Shown here one piece after another: positions 20,846-32,762 of a stretch of 64,000 bases of DNA (positions within the stretch are counted from its first letter, which is position 1; the number at the start of each line of letters is the position of its first letter). The DNA is from Chrysopogon serrulatus (Eukaryota > Streptophyta > Magnoliopsida > Poales > Poaceae), in the NCBI GenBank assembly GCA_015844335.1, contig JADLZL010002128.1, positions 186,001-250,000 on the forward strand, read 5' to 3'. The translations under genes were made by a program, and so were the position numbers. The notes under the pieces were generated by a model, which saw only the letters and a program-made list of their open reading frames with translations, searched no databases and was not told the DNA's origin.

Positions 20846-22100
20846 TATATATACCGATCGCGCGGGACTTGAAATTTTTCAATGCGGTGGGCGCGATTCC
20901 AAGCAAGAAGACGCCGTCAGGCTGCCGATTTTCCTCGCCGGTGATCCTCCGGCGACCGTGCCGCCGTCTCCGCCCTCTGCTTTGTCTCCGCCCAACCAAG
21001 GCTCGTCAAGCCGCCGGTGAGCTGCCCCCCTCCGCACCCGCCTTGTTGTTGTGCTCGTCGGGGAACTCCATCTCCGCAATTGCGTGGAGGACCTCCATCT
21101 CGTGTTTGTGCTCGTCGGGGCAGGGGGGGCAGGGGCGGCTTTGGCGGGCCTTGGGCGCGCGGCAGCAGGCAGGCATCGCGGGCGGCGCAGGCCCGCGACA
21201 AGGCGGCGGCGTGGCGGCTCGGCGGCGCCATGGAGTGGCGGCGTGGCGGCTCGGTGCGCCACGGCCTTGCCAACCCTAAGGCCGTGTTGGGCCTCCGGGC
21301 CTCTGCCGTGTTAGCCTTCTTTGGGCCCTCCAATGGGTCCAAAGCGGTGGCCTTTTTTTTTTTTTTTTAATTAAAAATACTTTCTAATGAAATAGTACCT
21401 TCTTTATCATATGTAAATAATTTCTTAAATATTGTAATAGTGTACTAAGTACTTTGCATTTAAAATTAATAGTGTGCTAATATTGTAAATGATTTAATAT
21501 TTTTTAATGACTTAGCATTACTTATTGGCACTTATCAAATATTGTAAGTGACTTAGCATTACTTATTAGCACTTTATCATATTTTTTTATTAGAGATATT
21601 TTTCTTTCCTTCTCAATATTGTTAATGATTTAATATTTTTTTAATGACCTTATTTTTATTGTTAGCTTATTAATTGTATTAATGATTGAGTGCCTACTGC
21701 ATGTGCTAATATTTTATGTAAATATAATAAATATTGTTGCTTTCTATTATTTCCTTTATCTTATGTGTGATATTAGCAATTCTAGTAAAGCAATGATTAT
21801 TGTATGTGCTTTGTACTTTCTTTCCAATGACTAAGTACTTCTTTTATCATATGTGAAATATTTCCTAGTGCATATGTAAATGACTAAGTACTTTGCAATG
21901 AAATAGTACTTCCTTTATCATATGTGAAATATTGACTTAGTGTACTAATGACTTATCATTTTTTAATGACTTAGCATTACTAAAGAGAAGATGACTTCTC
22001 CAAAAAATGGAGAGCACGCAGATGACCAGTACAAGCAGAGTCGTCCAATAAGGTTGATACACCCCCGGACCAACGGTTAGTATGACACAATTACGTTTAC
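20846..22100 (+). other. GC-rich leader and AT-rich intron before the second CACTA-2 gene
   Basis: 20870-21345 is strongly GC-rich with overlapping open frames in several phases, none with a recognisable domain. A poly-T run of about 20 bp follows, then AT-rich sequence with repeated ATGACTTAGCATTACTTATT-like words to about 21980. This fits a GC-rich first exon or leader followed by an intron, but the frame could not be decided. Confidence 0.4.
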
Positions 22101-22107
22101 TGGAACG

Positions 22108-25100
22108 ATGACTATAGAAAGGAAGAACTCACATACTTATTGGCCTTGCATTTTTAGAACAACAAATCCTCAGGCACAAGAAGAAGAAGAAGATTACCAT
22201 GGTGACATGTTAGAAGAAGAAGAAGATGACGGAAACCGAAGTGATCCATGCCCTAGCATAGATAGACAACCTCAACGTAGTGTAGACCCAGATTATGATC
22301 CAACTATCGATGAGGTATAGTTATTACATACAAACAAATATTTTTATTGATCCCGTAAAAATAGGCTCCGCTCCATGATGCGTTGCATATATCGTGCGGG
22401 AGGTTTTGTCTCAATTATGGGAGATTCGGCCGAGGAAGCGAAGTGCCAGAAGGAGAAGCCCGTAAACAACCGAGACAACCACCTCGAAGTCAAGGAAAAG
22501 GAAACGCACTGGATCGAAAACGAGGTCAAAGAGGAACGAACAAGTGGCGAGAGCAGACCTATGTTATTCCGACATAAGCCCAAAAGGAGAGCCATTAGTG
22601 TCAGATGCGGTGGCGGCCAAAATAAGAAATGCGATTGGTTTCTTGGTCAGGGATAAGCTTGACATCACAATCCAGAGGTGGGCGGATGTGAGCGTAGATA
22701 CACAAAAAGAGTTATGGAGAAAGTTCGGTGAAAGGTTTGTCATCCCTACGGGGGACCGATAAAATTGTGAAAGAGTATTTCTTCAAACAGGTTGCAACGT
22801 CATTCGAAACTATAGATCGGAAATGAATATCAAATATCGAAGAAGGGTTTGGATCCAACTAGTAAGTATAAGATCACCGCTGGTCAGTGGGCAGTATTCA
22901 GGGGAGCAGAAGAAAGATCCAACTTTCCAAGCAAAGAGCGAAGCCGCTTTAGAGCTAGCAAAAAGAACAGTACCACCACCACCTTGGCACGGTGGTTACA
23001 AGCCGCAGATCCTGAAGTGGCGGGCGGAGAGGAGGAAGAGCTCAAGAAACAAGGCAAGCCTGTCCTCTCGGAGGAAGTTGGTGAGAGGGACGGCGAATTG
23101 GCTGAAAGCTAGAGGAACAAAACAAACTTCTACGGGTTTGAACTGTCCCGATGAAATGACACCGACAAGAAAGAAAAATTGTGGAATTGGCCGCGGATGT
23201 CAAAGAGGGAAGATTCAAGCCATAAAGGGAGAGGGACATCTTGACTATAGGTCTAGGCAACCCTGAGCATCCTGGTCGTGTACGAGGAATATCATCGAAG
23301 AGGGGATGGAAAGAGGGATTTGGTGAAGAGTGGTTGGGCATGTACAAGAAAAGAGATCGATACAAGGAACATATGAAAGATTTCTATGAGGAGCAGGCTA
23401 AGGAACAATTCAAGAACATGATGTCTGATTTCCTAACAAATCCTGATCCTCAAATAATACAGAAGCTAGCTAGTGCAATGTCTGTTCAACAGATGAGCAC
23501 ACAAGGTCCGCAGATGCAGATCGTCCCTACACAGCAAGCGGCTGGTCCTTAGGAGATGATTGCTGCCATGTCCACACAATCACCTGGCTTTCCAAGCAGT
23601 GTGGGGTCTACGGGCAACAAAGACCGCTTCCCAGTGGATGATATCAAAGCACCAACACCCTGCAAATTGCTGATACGATATGGTATGAAGCATGTTCGTA
23701 CAAAGGAAGTTGCTACAGGCTATGCAATCCCAGGACGTGACTACCACCATACCATCATACCAGATGAGTACTGTAGGGTAGAAGTACGTACGGTCGTCCC
23801 TGGCTATGAGGAAGATGTGCTTGAAATTCCAGGCCCCGACAATGTTGAGACACTCGGACAGGCCATTAACACTTTCATCCTATGGCCTCGACGAGACGTG
23901 GAGTTGACGCAGCCACCACAACCGCAGCAACCACCAACCGCTGAAGTGTTACCAGGAACTCAAGAGTCACAACATGTGGAAGTTGTTCCAGACCCAACCC
24001 CGATATCACCATGTCCCTAATCTCCTCCACCTAATATAAAATCACCACTAGCCAATCCTGTTGAAACCCCACAGTCATCACCTAAACCCGCAGGATCTCC
24101 ACCACCACAAGCCAATCCTATTGAAACCCCACCATTCAATGATCCAGCTCGTGCTTCCCCACCACCTCATGACCTTGAACAATCGCCTTGGACACCACCG
24201 CCGCCCCCCAAAAAGATCCAAGAACCACCAAAGAAGAAATTTTCGGTTCCCAAATTGATCTCCCCTTTCGAGCCAAAGAGGAAAACCTTTGGAACCGCCG
24301 GGTTTTTATCAGGGATTGCACAAAGCCACAAGTCAAAGATCTTTAACTTAGCCGAAAGCAGAGAGGTCGTCAAAAGGCCTAGAGATCAATGTCTTACGGA
24401 TCGGGAAGCCCACATGGGAGGATTATGAAAATGTCCCCGGATACATACATACAGGCGGGGCCTCTCCTTAGTTGGAAAAAACTAAAGAAACTACCAATTT
24501 GGTATAAAAAGACTACATGACTGGTATATGAGAGCTGCTTCTGTCGGCATCGACACGATCCAAGTAAGCATATCACCCTCTGCTTTTAGAAGTGAACGAG
24601 ATACCGCTTTTGTAACCTTCGAAGACATTTGGTTGATGATGAACCTCAAGCGGCTCGATGTTCAGCTCATAACATTATTTGCATTATAAGTCTCACTCGT
24701 CCTAACATGTTCATCCTTTAGTATTATTGAGTTGTATTACTAAGATATCCCTTTGATGACATGCACTTGTGCCATGCAGAATGGAATATGATAAGGATGA
24801 GACCAATTACGGCCCTAGACCAAACAAACATGAAAGCAAGAGAACTGGGTACCTTAGCCCAAAGAAAATCTGTGAGAACGAACACATCTTCCGGATTGGT
24901 CATGACAAAGTGATCAATTACAAGGATTAACAGAAAAAGAAGCTGCAAAGAAGAAAGAAGACTTGGAGAAGAGACATGAGGCTATCTACGTCGCGTACAT
25001 AGGAAATGCATTTCTTCAGTTCCAAAACAGGGAAGTGGTAATTGAACCATACAACTTCGGGTAAGTGCGAGTGTATATATAAAAATTATGTTAACAATAT

Positions 25101-25800
25101 GAATAGAAACACATGACAATTCTGGTCCATTCTTGCAGCGATCACTGGATATGCTTCTATATCTATCTTAGGGACAGAAAGATGCTGGTCTTTGACTCTA
25201 CAGATTATAGACCTGAAAGCTATGCAACGGTCATGACCATCTTGGAACGGTAAGCTAACATACTTGTATACATACTTTTATAGCTGAAAGTTATGAAAAA
25301 TTAACTAATTCTATTTGAGACCATAGGGTTTACAGGTGGTACAAGTTCAAGGGTGGGAAGTTTGACTTATCCAGAAAGGGCGAGGAACTAAGAATATTTC
25401 ATAACTGGCTGGTAAGTAAGATATGAAGCCAGATCATGTATGTACAGTAGTTAAGACGATGTTGCAAGTCAATAACAACTTCTCCTCTATGTAGTGCCAC
25501 AAGCAACCACCGGCTCCGCATTAATCGTGGATTCTATGTGTGCGAGTTCATGAGACTAAACGGACGGTACCGTAAAAAAACCCTTATAAGGTATAACTAA
25601 TAGTCACGCTATATTTACTGTCGTTACCAAGTGCAAACATATGATGTCTACAAACTTTCTTTCCAGGCGGTTGCAGAATCATCGAAGCCCAAACACCTCA
25701 CGAAAAAAAAATCTATATGAACTAGTCGAGGATCTGTGCTCCTTCATCATGAAGGAAATCATTCCAAGCGAGGGGAAATACCACGAACGAACCGGATAGC
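22108..25800 (+). pseudogene. Second CACTA gene: acidic N-terminus, Transposase_24, Ulp1-like tail (degenerate)
   Basis: 22108-22320 is an acidic region (EEEEDYHGDMLEEEEDD). A short candidate intron follows (GT 22315, AG 22364; the matching CACTA-4 intron is 51893-51970). 22560-23340 carries Transposase_24 (PTTA/En/Spm) blocks spread over frames (RNAIGFLVRDKLDITIQ, SLGNPEHPG-like). 23340-24020 has a charged helix (KDFYEEQAKEQFKNMMSD) and the conserved VLEIPGPDNVETLGQ segment. A Pro-rich linker follows, then Ulp1/C48 protease-like exons near 24990-25800: DHWICFYIYL (His at 25144), VFDSTDYRP (Asp) and GFYVCEFMRLNGRY. The codon before GFYVCEF, normally the catalytic Cys, is CGT (Arg) at 25526-25528. 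Frameshifts and stops are frequent, so it is non-functional. Confidence 0.7.
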
Positions 25801-26119
25801 GTCTTAGTGAAGCCAGAGTTCAGAGCGCTAAGAGAGATTAGTGCTCTCAAACTAAGTCGAGATGATTATTAGAATCATCATATCATTTGCGATGAAAAAC
25901 TTTGTTGTCGTGACCGCAAAACAACTGTGATGAATATTGATGTATATATAAATGTTGTAATTAAATTAAATTGTTAATGGTGTGTATATGTATATAATTA
26001 TATTGGTCCTTTGTAGCATAATTTAATAGCCTTTTGTATTCCTATCATTGCATGTAAAGATCATTGACATAAGATATAGGGAGAGACAAAGGGAGAGGGA
26101 GAGGGACAGGGAGGGAAGG
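25801..26119. other. 3' flank of the second CACTA-2 gene
   Basis: AT-rich sequence with no ORF support. It probably holds the 3' UTR and polyadenylation region. A GGGAGAGGGA purine run lies at about 26085-26120. Confidence 0.4.
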
Positions 26120-26432
26120 AGGGTGTTTCACATTTACAAATTCAAATTTAAAACTGGCGGGAAAAATATTTGCACAGGCGGTTAACATAACCAACCGCAT
26201 GTGCAAATAGTATTTCCACTGGCGGTTTGTTCTGTTAACCGCCAGTGAAAATACTATTTTCATAGGCGGTTGGTTATGTCAACCGCCTGTGAAAATAGCT
26301 TTCTACTGGCAGTTGACAGCGGGATGCCAGTGGAAATGCTCCATTTCCACTGGCCTCCCGCACAGGTGGTACCCCAGAACGCCTATGAAGAGGCATCTGG
26401 AACCGCCTGTGGAAATGCTATGTGTACTAGTG
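26120..26432. repeat. Right subterminal repeats and TIR of CACTA-2
   Basis: Words such as CACAGGCGGTTAACATAACC and AACCGCCAGTG alternate from about 26170 to 26420, ending in TGTGTACTAGTG at 26432. They mirror the left block. Confidence 0.85.
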
Positions 26433-27543
26433 AGTGTTTCTAAAGATAGTCCCTGCTGTAAGGCTGTGAGAGCGGTGACAAACAGAAACATGCAGTATAT
26501 CGTCTCTCTACTTTCAGATCCTGAGAAGAAGTGATTCAAGATAAGATCCTGTCTCTTCAAAATCTCTGCGAATAACTGCCATAGTCTCCATGATATAAAA
26601 TTCGTGTATAGCTGATCCATTATATACTAATATATAAAATAAAAATGTTCTGCTGCTAAGCTGATATTAAACTGTTCCTGTTTCACGTTCCTGGCCATGG
26701 TGTGTAAACTGCAGGCAGAGCTAACACAAGATAGACAGGATGGTTAATAAAACCTATAAAATATTCGTTGTGATATCATCCATCTCATTCGAGAAATTAA
26801 AGATATCAGCGTTTAACCAAGAGTCCAAGAAATCCGGTGTCAATTTTTCTCCATTGACCATTTGATCTTGCCTCAGCATTTGGTTTGAAAACAACTGACA
26901 AACTGTGTTAAACTTGACTTACTCTCTCCGTCTTAAATTTGTATAAAAATTAACATTCTACAATAATATGGAAAACTGCCTCCTAATACGGAAGCTAAAT
27001 CATTGCGCATGCAAATGACAATTATCAAATCTAGGATGTATCCTTCAAAAAAAAAGAAAGGAGAGGGCGTCTTTTGCCTGCATCCTTAAGCTGCCTGAAA
27101 AAATTTAGAAAGTTATTTATATCTATCTATATATTCACAGAATGTCTAGAAGTTCACAAAATAAATAGAGAAAAAGAAAAATGCTTCCATCTATGCTAGG
27201 ACCAATTTATAATCATCCCAATCAAAAATATACCTGGCCAATTGTTTCCAAGCAAACAAAAAGGGAATAAGTCCTTTTGCAACGGGTGTACGTGCATCTA
27301 TACCTAAATATTAATATATATTCACATAATGTATAGAAATTCTCACGATAAATAGAGAAAAAAATAATTTGACCATACATCTATGCTAAGACCAATTTAT
27401 AATCATCTTGATCAAAAGATATCTACTAGCCAATTGCTTCCAAGCAAACGAAAAGGAAAGTCCTTTTTGCAACAGGTGCATGCCATCTATGGGATTTTGA
27501 TCTAGTATCTATATCTATTGAACTACTCTATCTATCTACTATC
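26433..27543 (+). repeat. Unit B, middle piece
   Basis: It resumes unit B directly after the AGT target duplication and matches unit A from about 9970 to 10700. Landmarks: GAGCGGTGACAAACAG, CTGATCCATTATATACTAATATAT, CCTGGCCATGGTGTGTAAACTGCA, then two subrepeats near 27120-27300 and 27320-27500. A Stowaway-like end (CTCTCTCCGTCTTAAATTTG, near 26930) may be a MITE remnant. It is cut at 27543 by LTR X inside a TATC-rich run. Confidence 0.75.
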
Positions 27544-28161
27544 TGTAACATCCTAGATGTTAAAAATAAATTAAAATATCATCATGAACATCAAGGTTAA
27601 TCACCAAGCATTAGTACACTAATGCATTCGTAATGTTAACAATTCTTTCTTGATTAAGTGTTTGATATGGTATGTTAATGATAATAGCATGAAATGTTAA
27701 TTACCCTATGTTAAACAACCCTAATCCCTAAGTTCAAATTATGAAATTATGAATTAATCATGAAATTGGAGTTGGTGAAGATTCAAAATTGAGGTAGATG
27801 GATGAGGTTTCAAAATCAGAGTTCAAATTTCAAATTTGAATTTCAAGTCAAACTCTAATTTCCAAGCCTCTTTTTACCCTTTTTTTCCAAAAATTCAAAA
27901 TCTAGCCAGAATTTTGAAATGCTCCCAAAAGCAAAGTTGTAGATCTTAAAATTTTGAGCATCTTTTATTTTGGGAGTTTTTAAAGTTGTTATCTAAATTT
28001 TGGAGTAATTTGAAGAAAATAGAGAAAAAGGGAAGAGCTACAGTAACCTGCCAGCAGCTCTCAGTCTGCCTGCTGACCGCCAACGTTGCCGTGGCCGGTT
28101 TGGGCACGTCTTGAAGCGAACCGAGATTTCAAAACTTGAAATCCCGACTCTCTTGCCCTTC

Positions 28162-31100
28162 TGTGTTAGTCCCAGGATATCTCGGCTATCACGGGCATCC
28201 ACTTTTCAGATGATTACAGAGTCATACAACATCAGAGTACAAAAATAAGCCTAATACAATAATCTAATTACAAGCCCACTAGGCCAAAGCAAAACAAAAC
28301 ATCGATAAACTACTCGTAGCAGCGAAGCATGATGATCATTCAATCCACAGGCATCCTTGACAGTAGATCGCAAACCAACCACTAATCTCAACACCACTGC
28401 AAGTCAGGAAAACTGCACACCACCGGATGTGTGCGGGCCATGGTCAGCACCGAATGAGCTTTGGTGGAAAAAATAGAAATAAAGGGATTTGGTGATCCTA
28501 ATAGTTTGGCTGTAGTTTGCATCCTAGCGCAGGCAGAAAAGCGTCAAAAGTATAGTATATAAGTCTTCAATAATCCCAAACCACACTCTCATTCTCACAT
28601 CCACTCATCATCACATCACACCTCTCATCACACAATATCCCTCACATCACCCTCATACTCTCAGTCTAAGCGACGAGGCAGCCTCCGCACGCCCCTCGTC
28701 TCAACGGCCTCAAGCCGGACCTAGCTTCGGGGAAGAGAGAAGCAAAGCACAAGAGAAGACTAGCGGGATGAAACAGTTCACAGGGGTGATCATGACCGAG
28801 ATCGCGGCTATACGTATAGATTTAACTCTGCAGAGTGTGTACACCTGTACCCAACAGGATCGCCATCATCGACCTTGGCCGTGGTCTAAGCGAACACCGC
28901 TCAAGAACTAGCACATTCCTTACCAGCCTGCCCCCAAAGTGGAGTAGCACACGGCGCAACGCATACCCTTGGGATCGTGATTAGGGTAGCCGGAACAACC
29001 GTCGGCATCCTTCTCACCGTGCTCCTAGGGCAAAACCCCGTGCACCTCTGCTCCAACGGAACTGGCTTAGTCCGCACTAGCCCAACAGAATGGGCCCCGC
29101 CCATTTCAGGGCCTGCGGCGTGCACGTTTGACATAGTCCCGTGTTCCAGGCATGCAACCCACGACGGTCCTTAGTTGGCGAGCAAGCACCTTCCACCAAT
29201 CACATGTGGCTCACCACCTCTCGGGTAGCCACCTCCACCACGCCTATTCCAACACCACAAACCAATATCATCACACAAACCAGATATGGGGCACTCCATG
29301 CCCCTAGGGCACCCCTCCGGGTAAGACCACCTCTCACTCTGGCCGATATCTCCAAGAAACAGGGGGTCGAGACAAGAAATATCTCCAGAACTCCTCATAT
29401 CACCACCACCCATGCGGGATTCAACGCTCCCGTCGCGCTCACATGCCATCTATCTCAGGGGGAAGTCCCACGGACAACCCCAATCACCAACCCCAATCAC
29501 CGACATTCCATCACACATCACATAACAAGGTATATATGTAATTATGATGGAAGTAAATGCAAGCAAGCAGTCAGGCATATAAATAAGTGGCGAGCGCAAG
29601 CTGGGTAGTCAGGGTGAAGAGGTTTCAAGCAAGGCAATCAAGGCTCAGGCAATAGCATGCATCACATATACTAGCAAAGGAATAAAAGTAAAGCACTAGC
29701 ATTTCTAATTTGCAATGCCTAATAGGATTCTCTAAGTAAAGGTACTGCCATGACACCTGCGATGTCGAGGAAGTAGTGGTTCGCATGTCCGGAAGTCGAG
29801 GTCGTCCACCACCAGGGTCCATCCCCTCCGGGTGCGTGGCCGGGTCCATCTAAGTTCAACTCGTCGCTACGCAAAAATAAAAGACGACACGAAAAGCAAT
29901 AAGAACCAATAAAAACTGCATTTGGAATAAGAAAACGAATTGCACTAGGACGTAGAGGAGGATTTAGGAAAATTATGAAACTAGTTTCATAATTTTTGGA
30001 GTTGAAATGAATTTTTGGTGAATTTCGAAAGTTGGAGAGGATTGCTGAAATTGGCTACAAGAAAAAGGGCAGGGATCGGATGGCTGCCTTTGCTGTTGCT
30101 GGCCCAACAGCAGGAGGAGAGGAGGGCCGAACTGGGCTGCTTGACCGGCTCCGGACTGGGCCTTGGTGTTGCGGCTTCTTGTTCCACTCTGTTGGGAAGG
30201 CAGAGAGGAGACGGGGCGCCCCCCAGGTGCTCGACCAGGGGCACGGCTGGGCTGTGTGCTCGCCGCCGCGCCGTGCGTGGAGTGCAGCGCTGCGACGGAG
30301 TGTAGGGATGGCCGTGCTGTGCGAGTGCGTGGAGTTTCCGGGGCTCGCGCAAGGCAGCGCCCCAGTCGCTCGTGTCGTGCGGCTCGACGGCCGGAACCGG
30401 CAAACACTCAGGCAACAAGAAAGGTAGAGGGGCTTTGGGGATTCCGTGCTCACCGAGGGCTTGCAGGAGGCAGGTCGCGTGGTGCATGAAGGGCTCGGTG
30501 CAGGTAGACGTGATGTTGGGTGGAGGCGAGGATGGGTCGGGGTCGCGGTCGTGGCGAACCCGTCGCGCGGCGTTCACCGGGGTCGCGGCGTCATCATGAG
30601 GGCGCTCGGGCTGGTTGGTGGCTGCGGTCGAGGTCCTGGTGTGGTGTGGATGGTGGAGGCGGCGTCGACGTCCGGCACCGCGGCGTCGCTGGTGATGCTG
30701 CGGTGCTCGAAGTTCACGAACGGAGGCGACGTCGTCGGCACCGAACGACGCGGCTTGGCGGCGAGGCTGTCGCGAACCGGGAGTAGTGCCGCGGCTGCGC
30801 GTCGGTAGGCCGGGCGTGCTCGCTGGCGATGGCACGCACCGGAGCAGCTACGGCGTGGAGGCAAGGAAGGCGAGGCCTCGCTGCAAGGCAGAGAACGCGG
30901 CACCAAGGCTGAGTTCAGACATGGGTGGCAACAGGAAGGTAAAAGGTGGGAGCTTTTTGGTTGGGGAGGCTCACTGACGGGTTCGGGAGGTTGCAGAACA
31001 CGTCGAGGACGAGGCTGGGGCGAGGACGGACCAGCACCGCTGCCGTGGCAAGGACGAAGGGCGGAGCGGCGTCACTGCATCGCAGACGGCGAGGCCGGGA

Positions 31101-32762
31101 GCGGGTCTGGTGCTGGCGTCGCGCTCCTGCGAGCGACGCGGCAACAAAAGGTCAAGCGGTTACGGTGAAGAACCACGGCAAGATCGGCAAAAGGAGGCGC
31201 CTTGGACTAGCTCACCGGCAGCGAGGACGCGGACCGGCGAGGCGTCTTGACGCGGCGGGGCTGCACAGCACGACGTTGGGCGGCGCGACGTACCGGCGTC
31301 ACAGCACGTCCGTGGCGCCCGCGGTGAGGGCTCGCGGTGGCTAGGCGAGGACGAACCGGGAAGGGCAAGCAGCTCTCGGCGCAGACGTGGGAGCTCCGAG
31401 GGGGTGGCGGCGTGGTCGTCGAGGCCGGTGCAAAGTAGGCTGGCTCCGCGGCGGCGGCGGCGTGGTCGCGTGTGGCGCCACCGCGGCCACCGCGAATGCC
31501 GCGGCGTGTCTGTGCGGCGCGCAGCAGAGCAGGAGAGCTTGGTGGAGGATGGAAGGGGAAGGGAAGCTTGTGGCGGCGGCTGGGAGAGGAACTGGGAACG
31601 ATGAGCAGCCATCCGGGCTTTATAGCACGAGGCTAGGGGTTCGGCGTAGGGCTGGGACGGTCTACGGACGGCGGTGATCATCGGCTTCCGCGCCACGGAC
31701 GCGTGGCATCCATCCGCGGCGGGAGCAGGCGGCCGTGCTCGGCGCCGGCGTGTGGACGGAAAAGCAGCGGGGCGAACTCGTACGGAGAAAGAAGCTGACG
31801 GCGTTCGGACGGAAAAGGAGACGGAGCGCTCGGCGTTGGGCGAGTTCACGTGAGCCTGCGGAGCGCTTTCCATCTGTTTCTTCCTGCTGACAGGTGGGGC
31901 TTCTAAGGTTGGTGGGACCCGGGCACAGGGGCATGCAAGAGCGGCGGGGTGCCTTCGCGGCGAAGGGAGGCGCGGCGGCCACTGCCGTGCGTGCTGTGTA
32001 CGCGACAGGCAGGGAAGGAACTGAGCTGCTGCGCCCAGCTGCTGGGCCTGGTCCGAGGAAAGGAAGATGGGCCGGGTGCTGCTAGCAATTGGCACAAGAG
32101 CATGCTTTGCTAATTGCACGGCCTGCCTAATTACGTAGCTCGATCAGGCACAAACCAAAGGGCATAGGAGCATGCACGGCTGCAAGGCCGGTTGCGTGCT
32201 GTTGCTGCTTGAGAGGGTTAGCAAACCATAGATGATTTGGGGATATATTTATATTTAGGAAGGAGTAAGAGCAGGTCGGCTGCCATGATCGGGTCAGTTT
32301 TAAGGAAAAAGGTTTCTATTTCCCGCTCTAGGAATTAGACAAGGAATTACCTCCAAGCACAAGCACGAGAAGACCCAAACACACGTGCATCTACGCTACA
32401 TGAAATGCATTAAATTAATTTATAAACTCAATTTGAAAGGAAAGAGGGGTTAGGGATTTATTTCAGGAAATAATAAATCAAGTGTAGGCTTGCATGTTGA
32501 ATTCGAGTGTGGCTCGAATTCAACCAAATTTTAAATCTTACCCCAAAAATTATTTTAGTTGAAAGCATCACTCGTCACATCGGTGATCAGTCTCCGTGAC
32601 AAGTGGTTTGTTGTAAAAGTTTTGAAACTTAGTTTTGAAATTGAGGCCGGGAGGGAAAACATTTGACTTAAATTTGACCTAGAATTTACATGCAACACAG
32701 ATTCAAACAAAAATTTTAAAAAGTTGGGATTTTTATTACATAGGAAATTGCGGAATGTTACA
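28162..32762 (-). mobile_element. LTR Y: solo LTR (4.6 kb) nested in LTR X
   Basis: On the minus strand it starts TGTAACATTCCGC at 32762 and ends ACTAACACA at 28162. The build is like other long chromovirus LTRs: an AT-rich start (32762-32100), a GC-rich middle (32100-30000) with many meaningless open frames, then a CA-rich R/U5-like part (29960-28162). No internal coding region was found. The flanks CCTTC and CGTCT do not match, so the target duplication has decayed or the edges are a few bases off. LTR X sequence continues on both sides. Confidence 0.6.

Larger units (their letters stand above)
15436..26432 (+). mobile_element. CACTA-2: complete En/Spm transposon (10,997 bp)
   Basis: The left end CACTAGTACACAGAG and the right end (reverse) CACTAGTACACATAG form near-perfect terminal inverted repeats, 14 of the first 15 bases identical. 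A 3-bp AGT duplication flanks the element (15433-15435 and 26433-26435), as expected for CACTA insertion. Sequence of repeat unit B is continuous across the empty site. Inside are subterminal repeats at both ends, a broken TNP2 transposase gene and a broken second gene with Transposase_24 and Ulp1-like parts. Its ends look mobilisable in trans but its genes are dead. Confidence 0.92.

Noticed and set aside
20870..21345. Overlapping GC-rich ORFs of up to 155 codons in CACTA-2
   Set aside because: All frames are open because of base composition and none has a recognisable motif; kept only as a leader region.
28901..29608. ORFs of 77-155 codons in the CA-rich part of LTR Y
   Set aside because: They lie in LTR sequence, are low-complexity and overlap on both strands.
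29980..32120. Long overlapping frames (up to 319 codons) in GC-rich sequence
   Set aside because: They occur in several phases on both strands with low-complexity Arg/Ala/Pro content and lie in the GC-rich middle of solo LTR Y; no domain is recognisable.
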